Positions 1-12,917 of a DNA stretch of 64,000 bases are shown piece by piece. The notes under the pieces were generated by a model. The model did not search any database. It was not told the DNA's origin and was given only the letters and a program-made list of their open reading frames with translations. Numbering within the stretch: the stretch's first letter is position 1; each line of letters opens with the position of its first letter. Source of the stretch: Gymnogyps californianus (Eukaryota; Chordata; Aves; Accipitriformes; Cathartidae); NCBI RefSeq assembly GCF_018139145.2, contig NW_026114246.1:1-64000 (forward strand), in the 5' to 3' direction. The translations under genes and the position numbers were made by a program.

Positions 1-1542
1 TGAAACCTGAAGGTGCTTTGTATGAAGGGATGAACTATGTTGCCGCAGTATCTTTTAAGACACATGTTGATCGCTAAATATACTCCCTAGTGGCTGTTTG
101 CTGATAGCTATAGGCATCTTTTCAAATATTGGAAATTCATGACATAAAGGAAGCCAGAGAATATGAATTAATATTCTGATCTGAGATCCTCAAATGGCAG
201 ATTCCTCAAATAAATGGCAAAGAACAACTCAGTAGTTTTTGAGGTTCCTGAGAGTCTCAAAAACCTACAACACCAATACCACCAGAGCATTTTTTTCTGG
301 CTAACAGGGTAGTGGGAAGTTTCACTAGAACTAGAAGTTTTGAGACATAATAGCGTCTGTTGTGGCATAGTGTAAAATGACTGAGGCCAGAGTAATATGC
401 TCTCGTCAGTGAGATTTTATGAGCTGGCAGACAACAAAGTGAGCATCAATGGCTATTAATTGGGACCATGAGATAAGAATAATCAGCAAGGTTCATGTAT
501 ACAGTTCCCCAAAAGGAAGGAAACAAATTACTTTTCTCACACTGTCTACTGTCACAAAATTGCAAACTTCAAATACTTTTTTAGGGAAAACTGAGGAGAT
601 CCTCTGATAAGATGCAAAGGCTCTGTAATGGAAGACTATATGAAGGAAACTTTCACTAGAGAGAGTGATCCCATTCTGTTACCCCAGGAGGAAGAATGAT
701 GGCACCCTTAACGTGAATAAACCTTAAGGACCATATGTAATACTGAACCAGATATGTAAAGCATTGCAATAAATATTAACTTCCAGTTACCAAATCAAGC
801 TGAACTATAACTGAGAAGCAGGATTTCACCGTGGCCAGCTCTGAAAGTGAACAGATAGTATGTCAAGAGGATAGACAAAGTGCGCCAAGACAACTGGCCT
901 GCTAGATCTAAATGAGCAATCCACTTTTGAATACTTCTGCTCCCTCTCCCATTTCTTTAAAAATCCCTAGGAGGTGCAACATTCAGTGACCCCTTGAGGA
1001 ATGTCTGTCCTTTATGAGAAGACTTAAAGCACTGAGAAAAGAAGGCAGAAGGGTTAGTGCACGAGCGGGGAAAAGCAGTAAAGGAGCACCATGCCTCACC
1101 TGTACTAGAGTCAGAAGAAAAAGCTGCCTGAGGGTCTTTTACTCACCCTTTTTTTGACTGAATGAGCAAAGTCCAACATCTCTGGGGTATCAGCCCTCAG
1201 TCTTTGTAATTAAAACATGATTGAATTGAGGGTAGCTCACTTTATCATCCACTTCTTTAAAAAGAATCCAGTTGTGCTGTCTAACTGTGGTATCAGCCAG
1301 TTATCAGCCCGTTGTTACTAAAATTTCAGCAATACCTAAGCTTTGACTCTTGATTCTTACAGGGCTCAAAGCACACCCACTGCATGAACTGCTATTGCTT
1401 TCAAACTGTGAAGTGTTAGGGCTGCTTCTGCTAAATGCAATTAATTCTAATCCAGTTTGTGCAACTGATGTATAATATTGCACTTCTTGCTGTGAGAAGG
1501 CGATTCTAGCTCTTTTTTTAATTCCATTGAAAAGCAATTTAA
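1..1542. other. Anonymous AT-rich DNA
   Basis: I see no exon, LTR, LINE or RNA gene here. Short ORFs are present but none resembles a known protein. Confidence 0.5.
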
Positions 1543-1580
1543 AACACACACACACGTGCACGTGCACACACACACACACA
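1543..1580. repeat. (CA)n microsatellite with CGTG interruptions
   Basis: A run of CA dinucleotides is interrupted in the middle by CGTGCACGTG. The alternating purine-pyrimidine pattern is continuous. The ORFs read through it are repeat artefacts. Confidence 0.9.
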
Positions 1581-1764
1581 GAAGTGGGTTTTTGCTGATT
1601 TTCATTGAAATATTCCCATGGAAAATGTCCAGCAAACTCTAATGATCAGATATATAGAGAGTAGGACATTTGGTAAGCATTCCCTATGACTAGACAGGAT
1701 GTTGCTATTTATTAGAGAATTGTGATTCACCATCAAAGTAGTCTCTGATGAGATAACAGTTAAG

Positions 1765-1994
1765 TAATGATGGAAACATGCCAGGATAATAAATTTGAGT
1801 AGGCTTGAATACTTACTGTCTTTATTAAAAACACATAGGAAGTTGTCAGTCCAGCAGGAACTGCTCTTTTAAGCATTACTTTGGAATCAGTCCTTGTATG
1901 TACAGAAGGTTGTTGAGATTTCTTAACTCCAGATGAAGAGCAGCTTATTCATCTGCTCTGGGAGCCGAGGAGAGCAATGTGTGGGCCACAAATA
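1765..1994 (+). repeat. 230-bp duplicated segment, copy 1
   Basis: This stretch recurs in the same orientation at 12918-13147, and by eye I find a single base difference between the two. Flanking bases do not match on either side and there is no target-site duplication, so it does not look like a transposon. I do not recognise the sequence. Confidence 0.9.
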
Positions 1995-2882
1995 ATGGAG
2001 AAGGATTTTTATTTATAAACCTTTGTGAAAGACTGACACATATCTGTGCTAAATAGTTATATGAACATACCCCCTTTTCAAAGCACTGATAAAAGGATAA
2101 TAAAAATAAATGAATGTGAATTACACAGAAAAAATGATACCTTCTGTCTATATTAGCTGAGTGTGAGTGTGTATCCCTGTAAATCAATATGAGATAACAT
2201 TCTTCCTGCTCATGCTGCACTCATTTTTTTGGAGGTGGAGAATACTAAAGGCATCTAGTAGAGTCAATATAAGCTGTGTGAGCCTTTCCATCACTTCCAA
2301 ATTAGGAATGGGAGTTCAGAATTACCAAATAAATTCAATATTCTGAGTGCTAGTAACTGTTACTTTGAATTACTCCTCTGAAGATCCTGAAATGCTATTC
2401 AGGGACTAAGTTAGTTTTATTTTCTCCAGGAGACGCATATTCTTTAAAAAATCTAATAAGTCTTGCATATTATTCAGGACTTAAAAGAGGAACTATACAG
2501 GCAAAGAAGTAAGATAACACAGACTCTCTGAATGCCATACGAGCAAAGACATTTTGTGTATAACCGAATGGCATCTGCATGGTTGAATGTCACACGTGAT
2601 GAATGTCAGAGATTGTTTTGTCCCTTTCAAATTACTGGTAGACAGGGCAAAGGGCTTGGAAGTTATGCACAGCCCTGGTGGAACTCTCTTGCCTTATTCC
2701 TGATTATTTGCCCTTTTAATCCTGCTTCAAGTTCATCATTCTTCCTTTATTTCATACAGGATATTTTTTAATCACACAAAAGTCCTTGGCTAATACGGTT
2801 GGTTATTTCTAAAGAACAGATAATAAATAACTCTTGAGGAAAATTACTGTTAACAACACACTTCTGGAAGGGAACGTATCAC
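1995..2882. other. Anonymous DNA between duplication and ERV A
   Basis: No recognisable gene or repeat. A 79-codon ORF at 2532-2771 has no features I can connect to a protein family. Confidence 0.45.
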
Positions 2883-2926
2883 TGTTGTGGTTGTTGTGCT
2901 TTAACCGCAGCTTAGAGATCACTGAC

Positions 2927-4740
2927 CCTGAGGTGTCATGGGCCCACCGAACCATGAATAATTCACCCTTATGCTGCCAATCCAGATCCACCTGAGCCAC
3001 TTCAATCTTAGCAGCCTGATCCACCTGCTGGTTTTTTTGATGTTCTTCAGTGACCCGGCTCTTAGGTACATGAGCATCTACGTGACATACTTTCACAACC
3101 AGGTTCTCTAGCCAGGCAGCAATATCTTGCCACAGTGTGGCAGCCCAGATGGGTTTACCTCTGCGTTGCCAGTTACTCCGCTTCCATTGCTGCAACCACC
3201 CCCACAGAGCATTTGCCACCATCCGTGAGTTAGTATAGAGATAGAGCACTGGCCATTTTTCTCATTCAGCAATGTCTAAAGCCAGCTGGATGGCTTTCAC
3301 CTCTGCAAACTGACTCGATTCACCTTCTCCTTCTGCAGTTTCTGCAACTTGTCGAATAGGACTCCATATAGCCGCCTTCCACCTCTGATGTTTTCCCACA
3401 ATACTGCAGGACCCATCAGTAAACAGGGCATATTGTTTCTCATTTTCTGGCAGTTTATTATACAGTGGGGCCTCTTCAGCACGCCATCACCTCCTCCTCT
3501 GGCGATATTCCAAAATCTTTGCCTTCTGGCCAGTCCGTGATCACCTCCAAAATTCCTGGGCGACTGGGGTTTCCTATTCGAGTTCGTTGTGTGATCAGTG
3601 CAACCCACTTACTCCACGTAGCATCAGTTGCATGATGTGTAGAAGGGACCTTCCCTTTCAACATCCAGCCTAACACTGGCAGTCGGGGTGCCAACAGGAG
3701 CTGTGTTTCAGTACCAACCCCTTCTGAAGCAGCTTGAACTCCTTCATATGCTGCTAATACCTCCTTTTCAGTTGGAGTAGAGCGGGCCTCAGATCCTCGA
3801 TATCCCCGACTCCAAAACCCTAGGGGTCGACCTCGGGTCTCCCCTGGGTGCTTTCTGCCAGAGACTCCAGGTAGGGCCATTCTTCCTGGCTGCGGTGTAG
3901 AGCACATTTTTAACATCTGGTCCTGCCCGGACTGGCCCAAGGGCTACTGCATGAACTATCTCCCGTTTAATTTGTTCAAAGGCTTGTTGTTGCTCAGGGC
4001 CCCATTTAAAATTGTTCTTCTTCCGGGTCACTTGATGGAGAGGGCTTACAATCAGACTATAATTTGGAATATGCATTCTCCAACAACCCACAACGCCTAA
4101 GAAAGCTTGTGTTTCCTGTTTACTAGTCGGTGGAGACATAGCTGCTATTTTGTTGATCACATCCATTGGGATGTGACGATGTCCGTCTTGCCATTTTTTT
4201 CCTAAAAAACTGAATCTCCTGTGCGGGTCCCTTCACCTTACTCTGTTTCATGGCAAAACCGGCCTTCAGAAGGATTTGGATTATTTTCTCCCCTTTCTCG
4301 AAAACTTCTTCTGCTGTGTTGCCCCATACGATGATGTCATCAATGGTATTGCAGGTGTTCTGGAGCTTCACCCTGTTCCAGTGCAGTCTGGATTAGTCCA
4401 TGGCAAATGGTGGGGCTGTGTTTCCACCCCTGGGGCAGTCGATTCCAGGTGTACTGGACATCCCTCCAAGTGAAAGGAAACTGTGGCCGGCACTCTGCTG
4501 CCAAAGGGATTGAGAAAAATGCATTAGCGATATCAACTGTGGCATACCACTTGGCTGCCTTTGACTCCAGTTCGTATTGAAGTTCTAGCATGTCTGGCAC
4601 AGCAGCACTCAGCGGCAGCGTGACTTCACTCAGGCCACGATAGTCTACTGTTAGTCTCCATTCTCCATTAGACTTTCGCACTGGCCATATGGGGCTGTTA
4701 AAGGGTGAGCGAGTCCTGCTGATCACTCCTTGGCTCTCCA
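2927..4740 (-). pseudogene. pol: ERV A pol remnant: RT, RNase H and start of integrase
   Basis: Polymerase polyprotein remnant of the class III (ERVL) type. The RT fingers/palm segment is open at 4340-4726 and includes the LPQG motif before the active site. The following YIDD-type box is split by an extra base near 4341-4347, so IDDI reads in another frame. RNase H shows FTDGSC at 3406-3423 and a TNSRMVANALWGW segment near 3210-3249. The start of integrase ends with WAHDTSG before the truncation. Stops and frameshifts separate the pieces. One stop, just before the LYLYTNS segment, is shared with ERV B. Confidence 0.88.
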
Positions 4741-4741
4741 G

Positions 4742-5305
4742 TCAACGAATCAGCATATGGATGGGAATCAGGGAGTCTCGGTTGGTGCGATATTGCCGCC
4801 GGTGCACCATTGTGGTAGCGACTGGCACCTGTTGTTCTTCGACCCTCAGCAACCCCACAACCGGAAGGTCCTCAGAGAGACCGGGCAAGGTGGACAGCTG
4901 TTTAATTTCCTCCATCTCCAAGGCAGCTATACCAAAGGCCCACCGGTACCCCTTTGGGTCCTTGAAATACCCTCTCCTGAGATAATCTATGCCAAGAATG
5001 CATGGGGCCTCTGGGCCAGTCACAATGGGGTGTTTCTGCCACTCATTCCCAGTTAGGCTCACTTCAGCCTCCAATACTGATTGGGATCCCCCTGTCACAC
5101 CAGAAATACAGATGGGTTCTGCCCCTTTATAGCTTGATGGCATTAGAGTACACTGTGCACCGGTGTCCACTAGAGCCTTATACTCCTGTGGATCTGATGT
5201 GCCAGGCCATCGAATCCACACAGTCCAATAAACCCGGTTGTCCCTTTCCTCCACCTGGCTGGAGGCAGGGCCCCTCTCATCCTGGTCAGAGTATTCGTTA
5301 CTCAC
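4742..5305 (-). pseudogene. pro: ERV A retroviral aspartic protease region
   Basis: This open frame holds the retropepsin active-site motif as LVDTGAQCT (D-T-G-A encoded at about 5156-5167), then a hydrophobic flap-like stretch and ILGIDYL, the usual second conserved block. It lies between gag and RT as in other retroviruses. Retropepsins act as dimers to cleave Gag-Pol. The frame is open for 187 codons, but its neighbours are broken, so it is a relic. ERV B has lost this whole region in an internal deletion. Confidence 0.85.
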
Positions 5306-7173
5306 TTCTTGTAAAAATGACTTAGAGGTCCCTTCAAGAGGTCAGAAGCCCTTCTACTATGTCTGGGGAATTGCTTGCTGGAAACCGGAGCAGCATCTTT
5401 CCTGGAAGAATCCCCTTTTGTGGTTGTTTTTCCTTGCAACTCACGTACCCGTGCATCTAGGGTCGAGGTAGGTTTTCCATCCCACTTCCTCATGTCCTCT
5501 CCGTCATCATGCAGGTAAAACCACAGGGTACCCTGTGGTGTGTACTTTCTATATTCTCTCTCTTGAGCAGAGGAACGCTCACTCCTAATAGCTGAGATAC
5601 TGGTCCGTACAGGTGGGGAGTAGGACTTTTTGATCAGTTTGATCCGTTTTTTGGACTTTTCGGACAGTTTTTCCACAGCCGAGACGCAGGCTCGTAGGGA
5701 CGAAGAGAGATTTTCTTCATATTGCCGGAGCTGGCGAGCCACTTCATCCACCATCGGTGCCTCTTTCCAGGTGAGTACTGCCAATGGGTTGGCATACGAC
5801 GATGGTGCGCTCCGTACAAACTTCCGCCACATGGGTCGTGTGCATTGAACTTCATCTGGATCTCTGGGTAATTGTGCATTGTCCAGGTCATAATAAATCA
5901 TCTCTAGCACGGCTAATTCCCTCAGGTACTGGATACCTCTTTCCATGGTGGTCCAATTGCCTGGTTGACAGATAACATCTTCCTTGAAGGATACCTTTCC
6001 TTCACGCTTGACAGGAGTCACCTCCAGAGGCTGAGGACTTGTGTCTTTTTTCCAATTGCCTTGTCAATGCCCCCTTCCCTAGCAAGTGATCCCAGCTGCT
6101 TGGCTTCCCTACCCTCTAATTCCAAGCTACTGGCCCCGTTATCCCAGCATCGGAGCAGCCAGGTGATAATGTGCTCACCTGGACGACAGCTGAAATCTTT
6201 TCGCATATCCCGCAGCTCACTCAGGGATAGGGATCGGGTGATTGCCTCTGGTTCTGCCTCTTCCTCCTGTTCTCGGGATGACCCTGGTTCATCTTCATCC
6301 CTTACTAAGCAAACTGATTTTTTTGACTATTTCTTCTTCTGTATAGGGGCGACTGATACCGGCACAGGTTGGTTCTCTGGTTCAGCCGCAGCGCCTGTCG
6401 CGGGGGTTGGAGTGGCCGCAGTGCCTGTCGGTCTGTTTTCCCTCCCTTCCCCTGAGGGTGCTGCACAGTATCGAGCAGTGTTTGGTAGATACTGGCCAGG
6501 GCCCAGCACAGTGCGATCAGTTGTGCCTCTTTGGAATAGCCACAGCATTTTCCTTTCAGATATTCTATCACTTTATCAGGGTCCTGTAGTTGTTCGGGAG
6601 TGAAGTTCCAAACCATTGGAGGTGAGAAGTTCTCTAGATACCTGCCCATATTCTCCCATATGCCATGCCACCCATGGCTATCCAGCCTTGGGGCAGATCT
6701 CTGGGTGGTGTTCTTAAATAGTCGTTTAACCTTAAACAAAACCTGGAACACATTCAGGAGACATAGCAATAGGAACATGCTGGTTTGAACATCCCAAGGA
6801 TATTCAAAATTCTCAAGAGCTATTGTAATTTGCCTGGAGGAGAAGGGGAAGCTGAAGAAATGTATATCTCCCCGTGGATTGGCTCTCTGATGAGAAAAGG
6901 TAAAAGGTACAATTATTAATAGTCTCCCATAGGCGGCTACCGAAGTACAGAAGTGACAACAATGCTGAGTACAAACACCCGATTAGTTTCACGACCTGCA
7001 CTTCTATCGTATGTATCATAAGCCAGTGTTACAAAGTACAACAACATGATAACTCTAGTCCAGTTCCCACGGGTGATAAACAGCACAACAGGGAGCATAT
7101 ACTGCAAGTAAGGTATTACATAACACAACTCTAAGAACAAGCGCACCAACTTTGAGAGCAAATACATCAACAT
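5302..7173 (-). pseudogene. gag: ERV A gag region, frameshifted
   Basis: Four overlapping frames make up the gag region. The first piece (6937-7173) begins about 100 bases after the primer-binding site and is very hydrophobic. A second piece (6305-6778) starts with MFLLLCLL and runs into a Pro/Thr/Ala-rich stretch. A capsid-like piece (6018-6290) includes RPGEHIITWLLRCWD. The last piece (5302-6021) is charged, with a KKRIKLIKK patch, and overlaps the protease start by a few bases. I see no CCHC zinc knuckle. The assignment to gag rests on position between the primer-binding site and protease and on the capsid-like helix-rich stretch. Confidence 0.75.
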
Positions 7174-7269
7174 TGTGACCAGCGACTATTGAACTAATAT
7201 AATGAATGTTTATAACAAATTTGTTCTAACACATTCCAGTCAGATTTGTCGTTATCTCGACCCGTACTG

Positions 7270-7287
7270 CCCCACGTTGGGTGCCAA
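7270..7287 (-). promoter_or_regulatory. ERV A primer-binding site
   Basis: Seven bases inside the 5' LTR, the minus strand reads TTGGCACCCAACGTGGGG. This differs by one transition from a site complementary to the 3' end of tRNA-Lys(1,2). ERV B has the unmutated form. Confidence 0.85.
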
Positions 7288-7294
7288 AAAAGAC

Positions 7295-7871
7295 TGTCTT
7301 GGTTTAACCGCAGCTGGCAACTAAGTACCACGCAGCCACTCGCTCACTCCCCCCACCAGTGGGATGGGGGAGAGAATCGGAAAAAAAGTAAAACTCGGGA
7401 GTTGAGATAAAGACAGTTTAATAGGACAGAAAGGAAGGAAAATAATAAATAATAATAACATGACAATAATACTACTAAAAGAATTAGAATATACAAAACA
7501 AGTGATGCACAATGCAATTGCTCACCACTCGCCGACCGATGCCCAGTTAGTTCCCGAGCAGCAATCCGCACCTCTCAGCCAACTCCCCCAGTTTATATAC
7601 TGGGCATGATGTCATATGGTATGGAATATCCCTTTGGCCAGTTTGGGTCAGCTGTCCTGGCTGTGTCCCCTCCCAACTTCTTGTGCCCCTCCAGCCTTCT
7701 TGCTGGCTGGGCATGAGAAGCTGAAAAATCCTTGACTTAGGATAAACACTACTTAGCAACAACTAAAGACATCAGTGTTTTATCAACATTATTTTCCTAC
7801 TAAATCCAAAACACAGCACTATACCAGCTACTAGGAAGAAAATTAACTCTATCCCAGTCAAAACCAGGACA
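7295..7871 (-). repeat. ERV A 5' LTR (ERVL-like family)
   Basis: On the + strand the LTR starts TGTCTTGGTTTAACC and ends AAACCAGGACA. Reading the minus strand, the promoter contains TATATAAAC (around 7590-7605) and the poly(A) signal is ATTAAACTG (around 7415). The primer-binding site sits directly beside it, identifying it as the 5' LTR. Confidence 0.93.
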
Positions 7872-10800
7872 ATCGCATAGTGAAGGGACCATTCTTAAAT
7901 GAGAAAAAATCATTGAGCGGTGGTGGGGAAAGGTTGAATTAGGTTTTTATCTACCTGCCTATCTAACTCAAATATACGTGACCCTTGTACAAGAAAGCTG
8001 GCAGCAGCTGATGTTATGTTAAGGCTGTGACACAAAGCTGTATGAAATCAGTAGCTGTAAAACTGCAGATGCCCAGGCTTCCTGACTCTCTGGATTACCC
8101 AGTTAAGAACTATATCAACTGACTGCAAGATCAGACTTCTTATTTGAATGAGGAATAGTCAACCCGCGTCAGCTCATGTGAACTTAGTGCAACGATGGGT
8201 GCCATTACAAGAATTTGTGAACCCAGCACTTTTTTGGGGTGCGCTTGTGCTATGCTCTGTGCTGCCTGGAGTAAGGCAGCTGCCTGTAGGTAAACCAGCT
8301 GGATTAGCTAACAGGGTGTCTACCTTTTTCACATACATAGCAGTCACTTCTCATACCTTCTCAGTTCTCGTGACTGTTGTGTTAGGCTGTAGATAGTTCA
8401 TGTCTCCCTTCAACTGCGAAAGCGCACCAAGTAAGAAATTCTATTTAATTACATAATCTGCTAAAATAACAAATCAGTAAATTAATGAACTTGAAGCCTA
8501 AATTTACTCTCGGCTGGTCCCGTTCTTAGTGAGATAAATGTCTACATAGGTGTCCAAATCGGGGCAACGTGTGTCAAGAAATAGTGGCCTGTTTTCTTAA
8601 TAGCAACATGCTACGATAAGGAAAGTAAACCACAGAAAGAATCCTCTTGATACAGACCTGTCTGAAGCAGAAGCAAGTGGGGTGTCTTGTCCCTGGGCAA
8701 CTAGTGTGTTAGATGGTTACCAAATATCTTTGCAATGTTTGTGAAACTCAAATGTTTCTGTGCATGTATCCTTATTTGCGCTTTCTATTTGAGGAGAATG
8801 GTAATTAAGTGAAGAAAGGCACAACATTTTAATAAATAGTTTTTCATAAAATTACTGTTCACCTATTCCACTTTCTTAGCTGTAAATGCTAATAAGACAA
8901 TAAGAGTAGTGCTCCAATAATGAATATGAGAGCAATTTAATCTAGTATTCCTACTGTGTGATATAAAATTGAGTTCTTGCTATGTGCAGTACTTCAGATG
9001 CATATAGAACTGATTGGATTTATAGATATTAAACTCAGATTTAGCTGAAATTTCTCAAATGAGATTAGCTAACCTTTCCTAAGTGGAAAAAATGTAAGAA
9101 GTGGCCTGATGCTTTGTCTAACTATGCCCACCAAATAGAGTTCCCATTTAGATATGCCTGAAATACATATAGGTCAAACTTAGAATAGCAGAAATGACTG
9201 AAAATGAAATAACTCTCTTAAGATGGGCAAAACAATAAACAGAGAAAAACAGAGAAAAAATCCAGCAGCACTGCTTGGATAGTAGTCCTTTAGTAGCTCT
9301 GCTAATAAGCTATCCATTTGACTTTAGCCAAATATCCTTTCATTTCACTGTCTCTACTCTCTTTTTTTGTTGTTGTTTTCTTTTTCAACCTACCCAAGTT
9401 CAAGTTATCATATTGAACAAATACAGTAAATAAAGTACTCTAGGAGTCTCTGGAGTTGTCTTTCTCAGAAGTTGACAGCTACAATAGACTTAGTTTCTCT
9501 GAAGACAAAAAGCAACTGTTCTGCTTTTGTGGAAGCAAGTATTATCTCCAGAAAACTCTTCTTAAATGTACATGGGCCCTTCTCTCTGTCCCCAAAATGT
9601 ACAATGGCTGCATTTTACAAAAAAGATAACTTCTTTCCGAACTCTGACTAGAGATAGCCTGTCACCCACCTGACCACAGGCATCTGGATATGTCCGATGT
9701 GTGGGCTGAGGGCTGGGAGAGTGCATGCTGCTACCCCACTGCACCTGAAACCTGCCGCCCCTGCCCTAGCTGGGCTGGGTCAGAGTGGTAGAGTTAGGTG
9801 GCTTGGGCTCAGCAGGGACATTTAGGCACTTTTAAAGTGCATGAAAAATATTTGCTTGCAAAGCAGGAAGGCTCCTGCAGTTAAGCAGTGGGTTGAGGGG
9901 AGTGTTTGAACTCCATCTTTCTCAGGCACCAGCATTAGGTGGCTCCTTCCCCTGAAGTCAAGGGTGGGGAAAAATGTTGGGGGGTAGGTGTCTAGTTAAG
10001 CTCTTTTTCAAGAAGTAGCTGCCTGAGAAGTGATGGTAATAGTTACCTGGGAAATGTGGGCTTAGTTCTCCCTTGAGGCTTGTGGCAACATAGACTCGCC
10101 TCTCGCACTTTTCCAGAAGCGTCTTTGCTACCAGGCAATAAAGCAGTCAAAGAGAAGCACACTCTACCTCTGCTATTGAAACCAGGTCTCTGCTCATCCT
10201 GGGATGCATATTCATGTTTCCAGGCAGACAAGCAAAGACAGATCTTGCCTGTGGCCTAACATATGGGGCACTTAGCTGGGAGGAGAGGAGTTCTGAGTTG
10301 GCCCTTTTAGACTGCTCATGCAATTCACATTTGGTAAATAGACAGTGCTTAAAAAGAAATTTAGCTGTTTAGTTACATTGTTTAATTATTTAGAGCAGAA
10401 ATTATTTAATCCAGGAAGCATTCATTGCCTCTGGCCATGATATCAGAGTGGGTCTACAGTAGGATAGGATACCTTGCTCTTAGACAGGGGTGCTTCTATA
10501 CCTGTATCATATTCTAAATTTTTATATGACTTTGTGCTATAGGTGACAGATAATTTTAAGTTCATTCTGAGTTAGGCAGCTACTGAAGTCTGGGCTTCCT
10601 GGATTGTTTTCCTGATTTTTAATGAGCCCAAATTCTGCCTAGGCCCTATCTGGTGCCAGAATTGATCATTTCAACGTGCATTAAGGAGGAATTTAAGTGA
10701 GTGATTGGGATGACCTACCTACCATTCAGGCTGCCCAGCCATGAGCTCCCCTTACAATCAGGGGAGAGAAATAGTCGTTAAGTCTGCAATAAGAAAACAA

Positions 10801-11206
10801 AAGTTCTGATAATTATAGCTCTTCCAACTATTGTATTATATATCCTGTGGTGCTTTGGAGGTTTTCTTGTTGCAGGAAGCTAATGTAGCAAACTTTTTAC
10901 AACTGAGGCTGTTCTTGTTTCTGGGGCTGTCTGTGTACAGCCCAGAAAACTGAGCTCCCGGCTAGCTCTTGAGAAGCTGTGAGGGAGGAACAGGGTCCTA
11001 AACGGCATGATGGCACAGCCACTCTTGAGCCACTGCAGTCCTCACACTGCAGGCTGAGACACTGGAGTGGCAGAGGGATCGATCGTGAGGCAAGTCCTTC
11101 AGCCTTTTCCTAATTTAGCCTTTTTGGGTCACATTTAACAGTGATAGAATATAATATGATATAATACACTTATATGATGTAATACACTGAAATTCTCATA
11201 TAGCCT
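7872..11206. other. Anonymous DNA, about 3.3 kb
   Basis: No exon, LTR or LINE recognised on either strand. It contains short homopolymer and T-rich tracts (near 9360) but no long ORF. It may be old intergenic DNA upstream of the ITGA2 remnant. Confidence 0.45.
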
Positions 11207-12312
11207 TGCATTGGGTTTGCGTGGCAAGGTTTTGGTAGCGGGGGGGCACTACAGGGGTGGCTTCTGTGAGAAGCTGCTAGAAGCTTCCCCTATGTCCGAT
11301 AGAGACAATGCCAGCCGGCTCCAAGACAGACCTGCCACTGGCCAAGGCCGAGCCAATCAGCGACGGTGGTAGCGCCTCTGGGATAACATATTTAAGAAGG
11401 GGGGGGAAAAAACTGCGCATTTTGCAGACGGAGAGAGGAGTGAGAAGATGTGAGAGGAACAACTCTGCAGACACCAAGGTCAGTGAAGAAGGAGGGGGAG
11501 GAGGTGCTCCAGGCGCCGGAGCAGAGATTCCCCTGCAGCCCCTGGTGAAGACCATGGTGAGGCAGGCTGTCCCCCTGCAGCCCGTGGAGGTCCACGGTGG
11601 AGCAAATATCCACCTGCAGCCCGTGGAGGACCCCACGCCGGAGCAGGTGGATGTGCCCAAAGGAGGCTGTGACCCCGTGGGAAGCCCGCGCTGGAGCAGG
11701 TTCCTGGCAGGACCTGTGGACCTGTGGAGAGAGAGGGGCCCATGCTGGAGCAGGTTTGCTGGCAGGACTTGTGACCCTGCAGGGGACCCACGCTGGAGCA
11801 GTCTGTTCCTGAAGGACTGCACCCCATGGGAAGGACCCACATTGGAGAAGTTCGTGGAGGACTGTCTCCCGTGGGAAGGACCCCACTCTGGAGCAGGGGA
11901 AGAGTGTGAGGAGTCCTCCCCCTGAGGAGGAAGGAGCGGCAGAAACAACATGTGATGAACTGACTGCAACCTCCATTCCTCGTCCCCCTGTGCCGCTCGG
12001 GGGGAGGAGGTAGAGAAAATCGGGAGCAAAGCTGAGCCCAGGAAGAAGGGAGGGGCGGGGGGGGAAGGTGTTTTTAAGATTTGGTTTTATTTCTCATTAT
12101 CCTACTCTGGTTTGATTGGTAATAAATTAAATTAATTTTTCCCCAAGTCGAGTCTGTTTTGCCCGTGACAGTAATTGATGAGTGATCTCCCTGTCCTTAT
12201 CTCGACCCATGAGCCTTTCATTATATTTTGTCTCCCCTGTCCAGTTGAGGAGGGGGAGTGATAGAGCAGCTTTGGTGGGCACCTGACGTTCAGCCAGGGT
12301 CAACCCACCACA
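11207..12312 (+). repeat. Long solo LTR with internal minisatellite, copy 1
   Basis: The element runs from TGCATTGGGTTTGCG to CAACCCACCACA and is flanked by a perfect 5-bp duplication, agcct (11202-11206 and 12313-12317). It has a TATA-like ATATTTAAG near 11388 and an AATAAA near 12119, so it reads left to right, with about 730 bp between them. The middle is GC-rich and made of imperfect repeats built on CCCTGCAGCCC and PWEGP-encoding units. A second copy lies at 28934-30082. No internal proviral sequence is attached, so it is a solo LTR. I cannot name the family. Confidence 0.88.
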
Positions 12313-12917
12313 AGCCTAGAGTGTGATATGGGTAGGGAAATACAGATGCCTTTGGTTGCTTTCCCATCTTCTTGATATCTGTGTGCAAACATGCATTTTC
12401 ATCTGTGTACAAACATGCTTTCATCGCAGCTGAGACGAACAAATGCAGCAAATGGGGTATAGAGACAGCAGTCGCATTGGTTTCTGTGTGATGACATGCA
12501 TTTCCTCTCTTACAGTCGTAACATGGCTCATGCTTCTCTGACTATATCTGGAAATATTGCTGGCTTAAAAAAAGGGTCAACAACTGATAATGTGGGCACA
12601 AGGGAACAAAATTTGCTGAAGTGAAATGCCGCATGAAAAGTCAGTTTTTATCATAGGGAAGCACATGAAGGTTTTTTTATGATCGTTACTTGTGAAACCA
12701 GTGATGTAACTGCATATATATCATATATGTGTGTACAGCTTGTTAGCCTCATGTACTTTTAATTTCTTTGTGATATTGTTGAGAACAAATTGTGGTAGTC
12801 TAAGGACAAAGCTGTTTGTTGTACCAAGATAAAGGAAGAAAAGAGAAACTGCAGGTCAGTTTAAAAAGATGCAATTTATGTGAGTTTTCTGTAAAAGAAA
12901 GTTATTCCCGCTGAACT
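12313..12917. other. Anonymous DNA
   Basis: AT-rich sequence with a short ATATAT tract near 12713-12730. No gene or repeat family recognised. Confidence 0.4.

Larger units (their letters stand above)
2883..7871 (-). mobile_element. ERV A: ERVL-like endogenous retrovirus, 3'-truncated
   Basis: This is a minus-strand provirus. Reading from high to low coordinates it has a complete 5' LTR, a primer-binding site, and broken gag, protease, reverse transcriptase, RNase H and the start of integrase. The integrase stops at about 2927. Next to it, 2883-2912 resembles the outer end of an LTR, for example TTTAACCGCAGC, so most of integrase and the 3' LTR appear to have been deleted. The bases before 2883 (atcac) and after 7871 (atcgc) match at four of five positions and may be the old target-site duplication. 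Frameshifts and stops throughout rule out function. The internal part is closely similar to ERV B. Confidence 0.88.

Noticed and set aside
11277..12029. 250-codon minus-strand ORF
   Set aside because: It lies wholly inside a solo LTR, over GC-rich tandem repeats, and is low in complexity. A similar but differently broken frame occurs in the second LTR copy.
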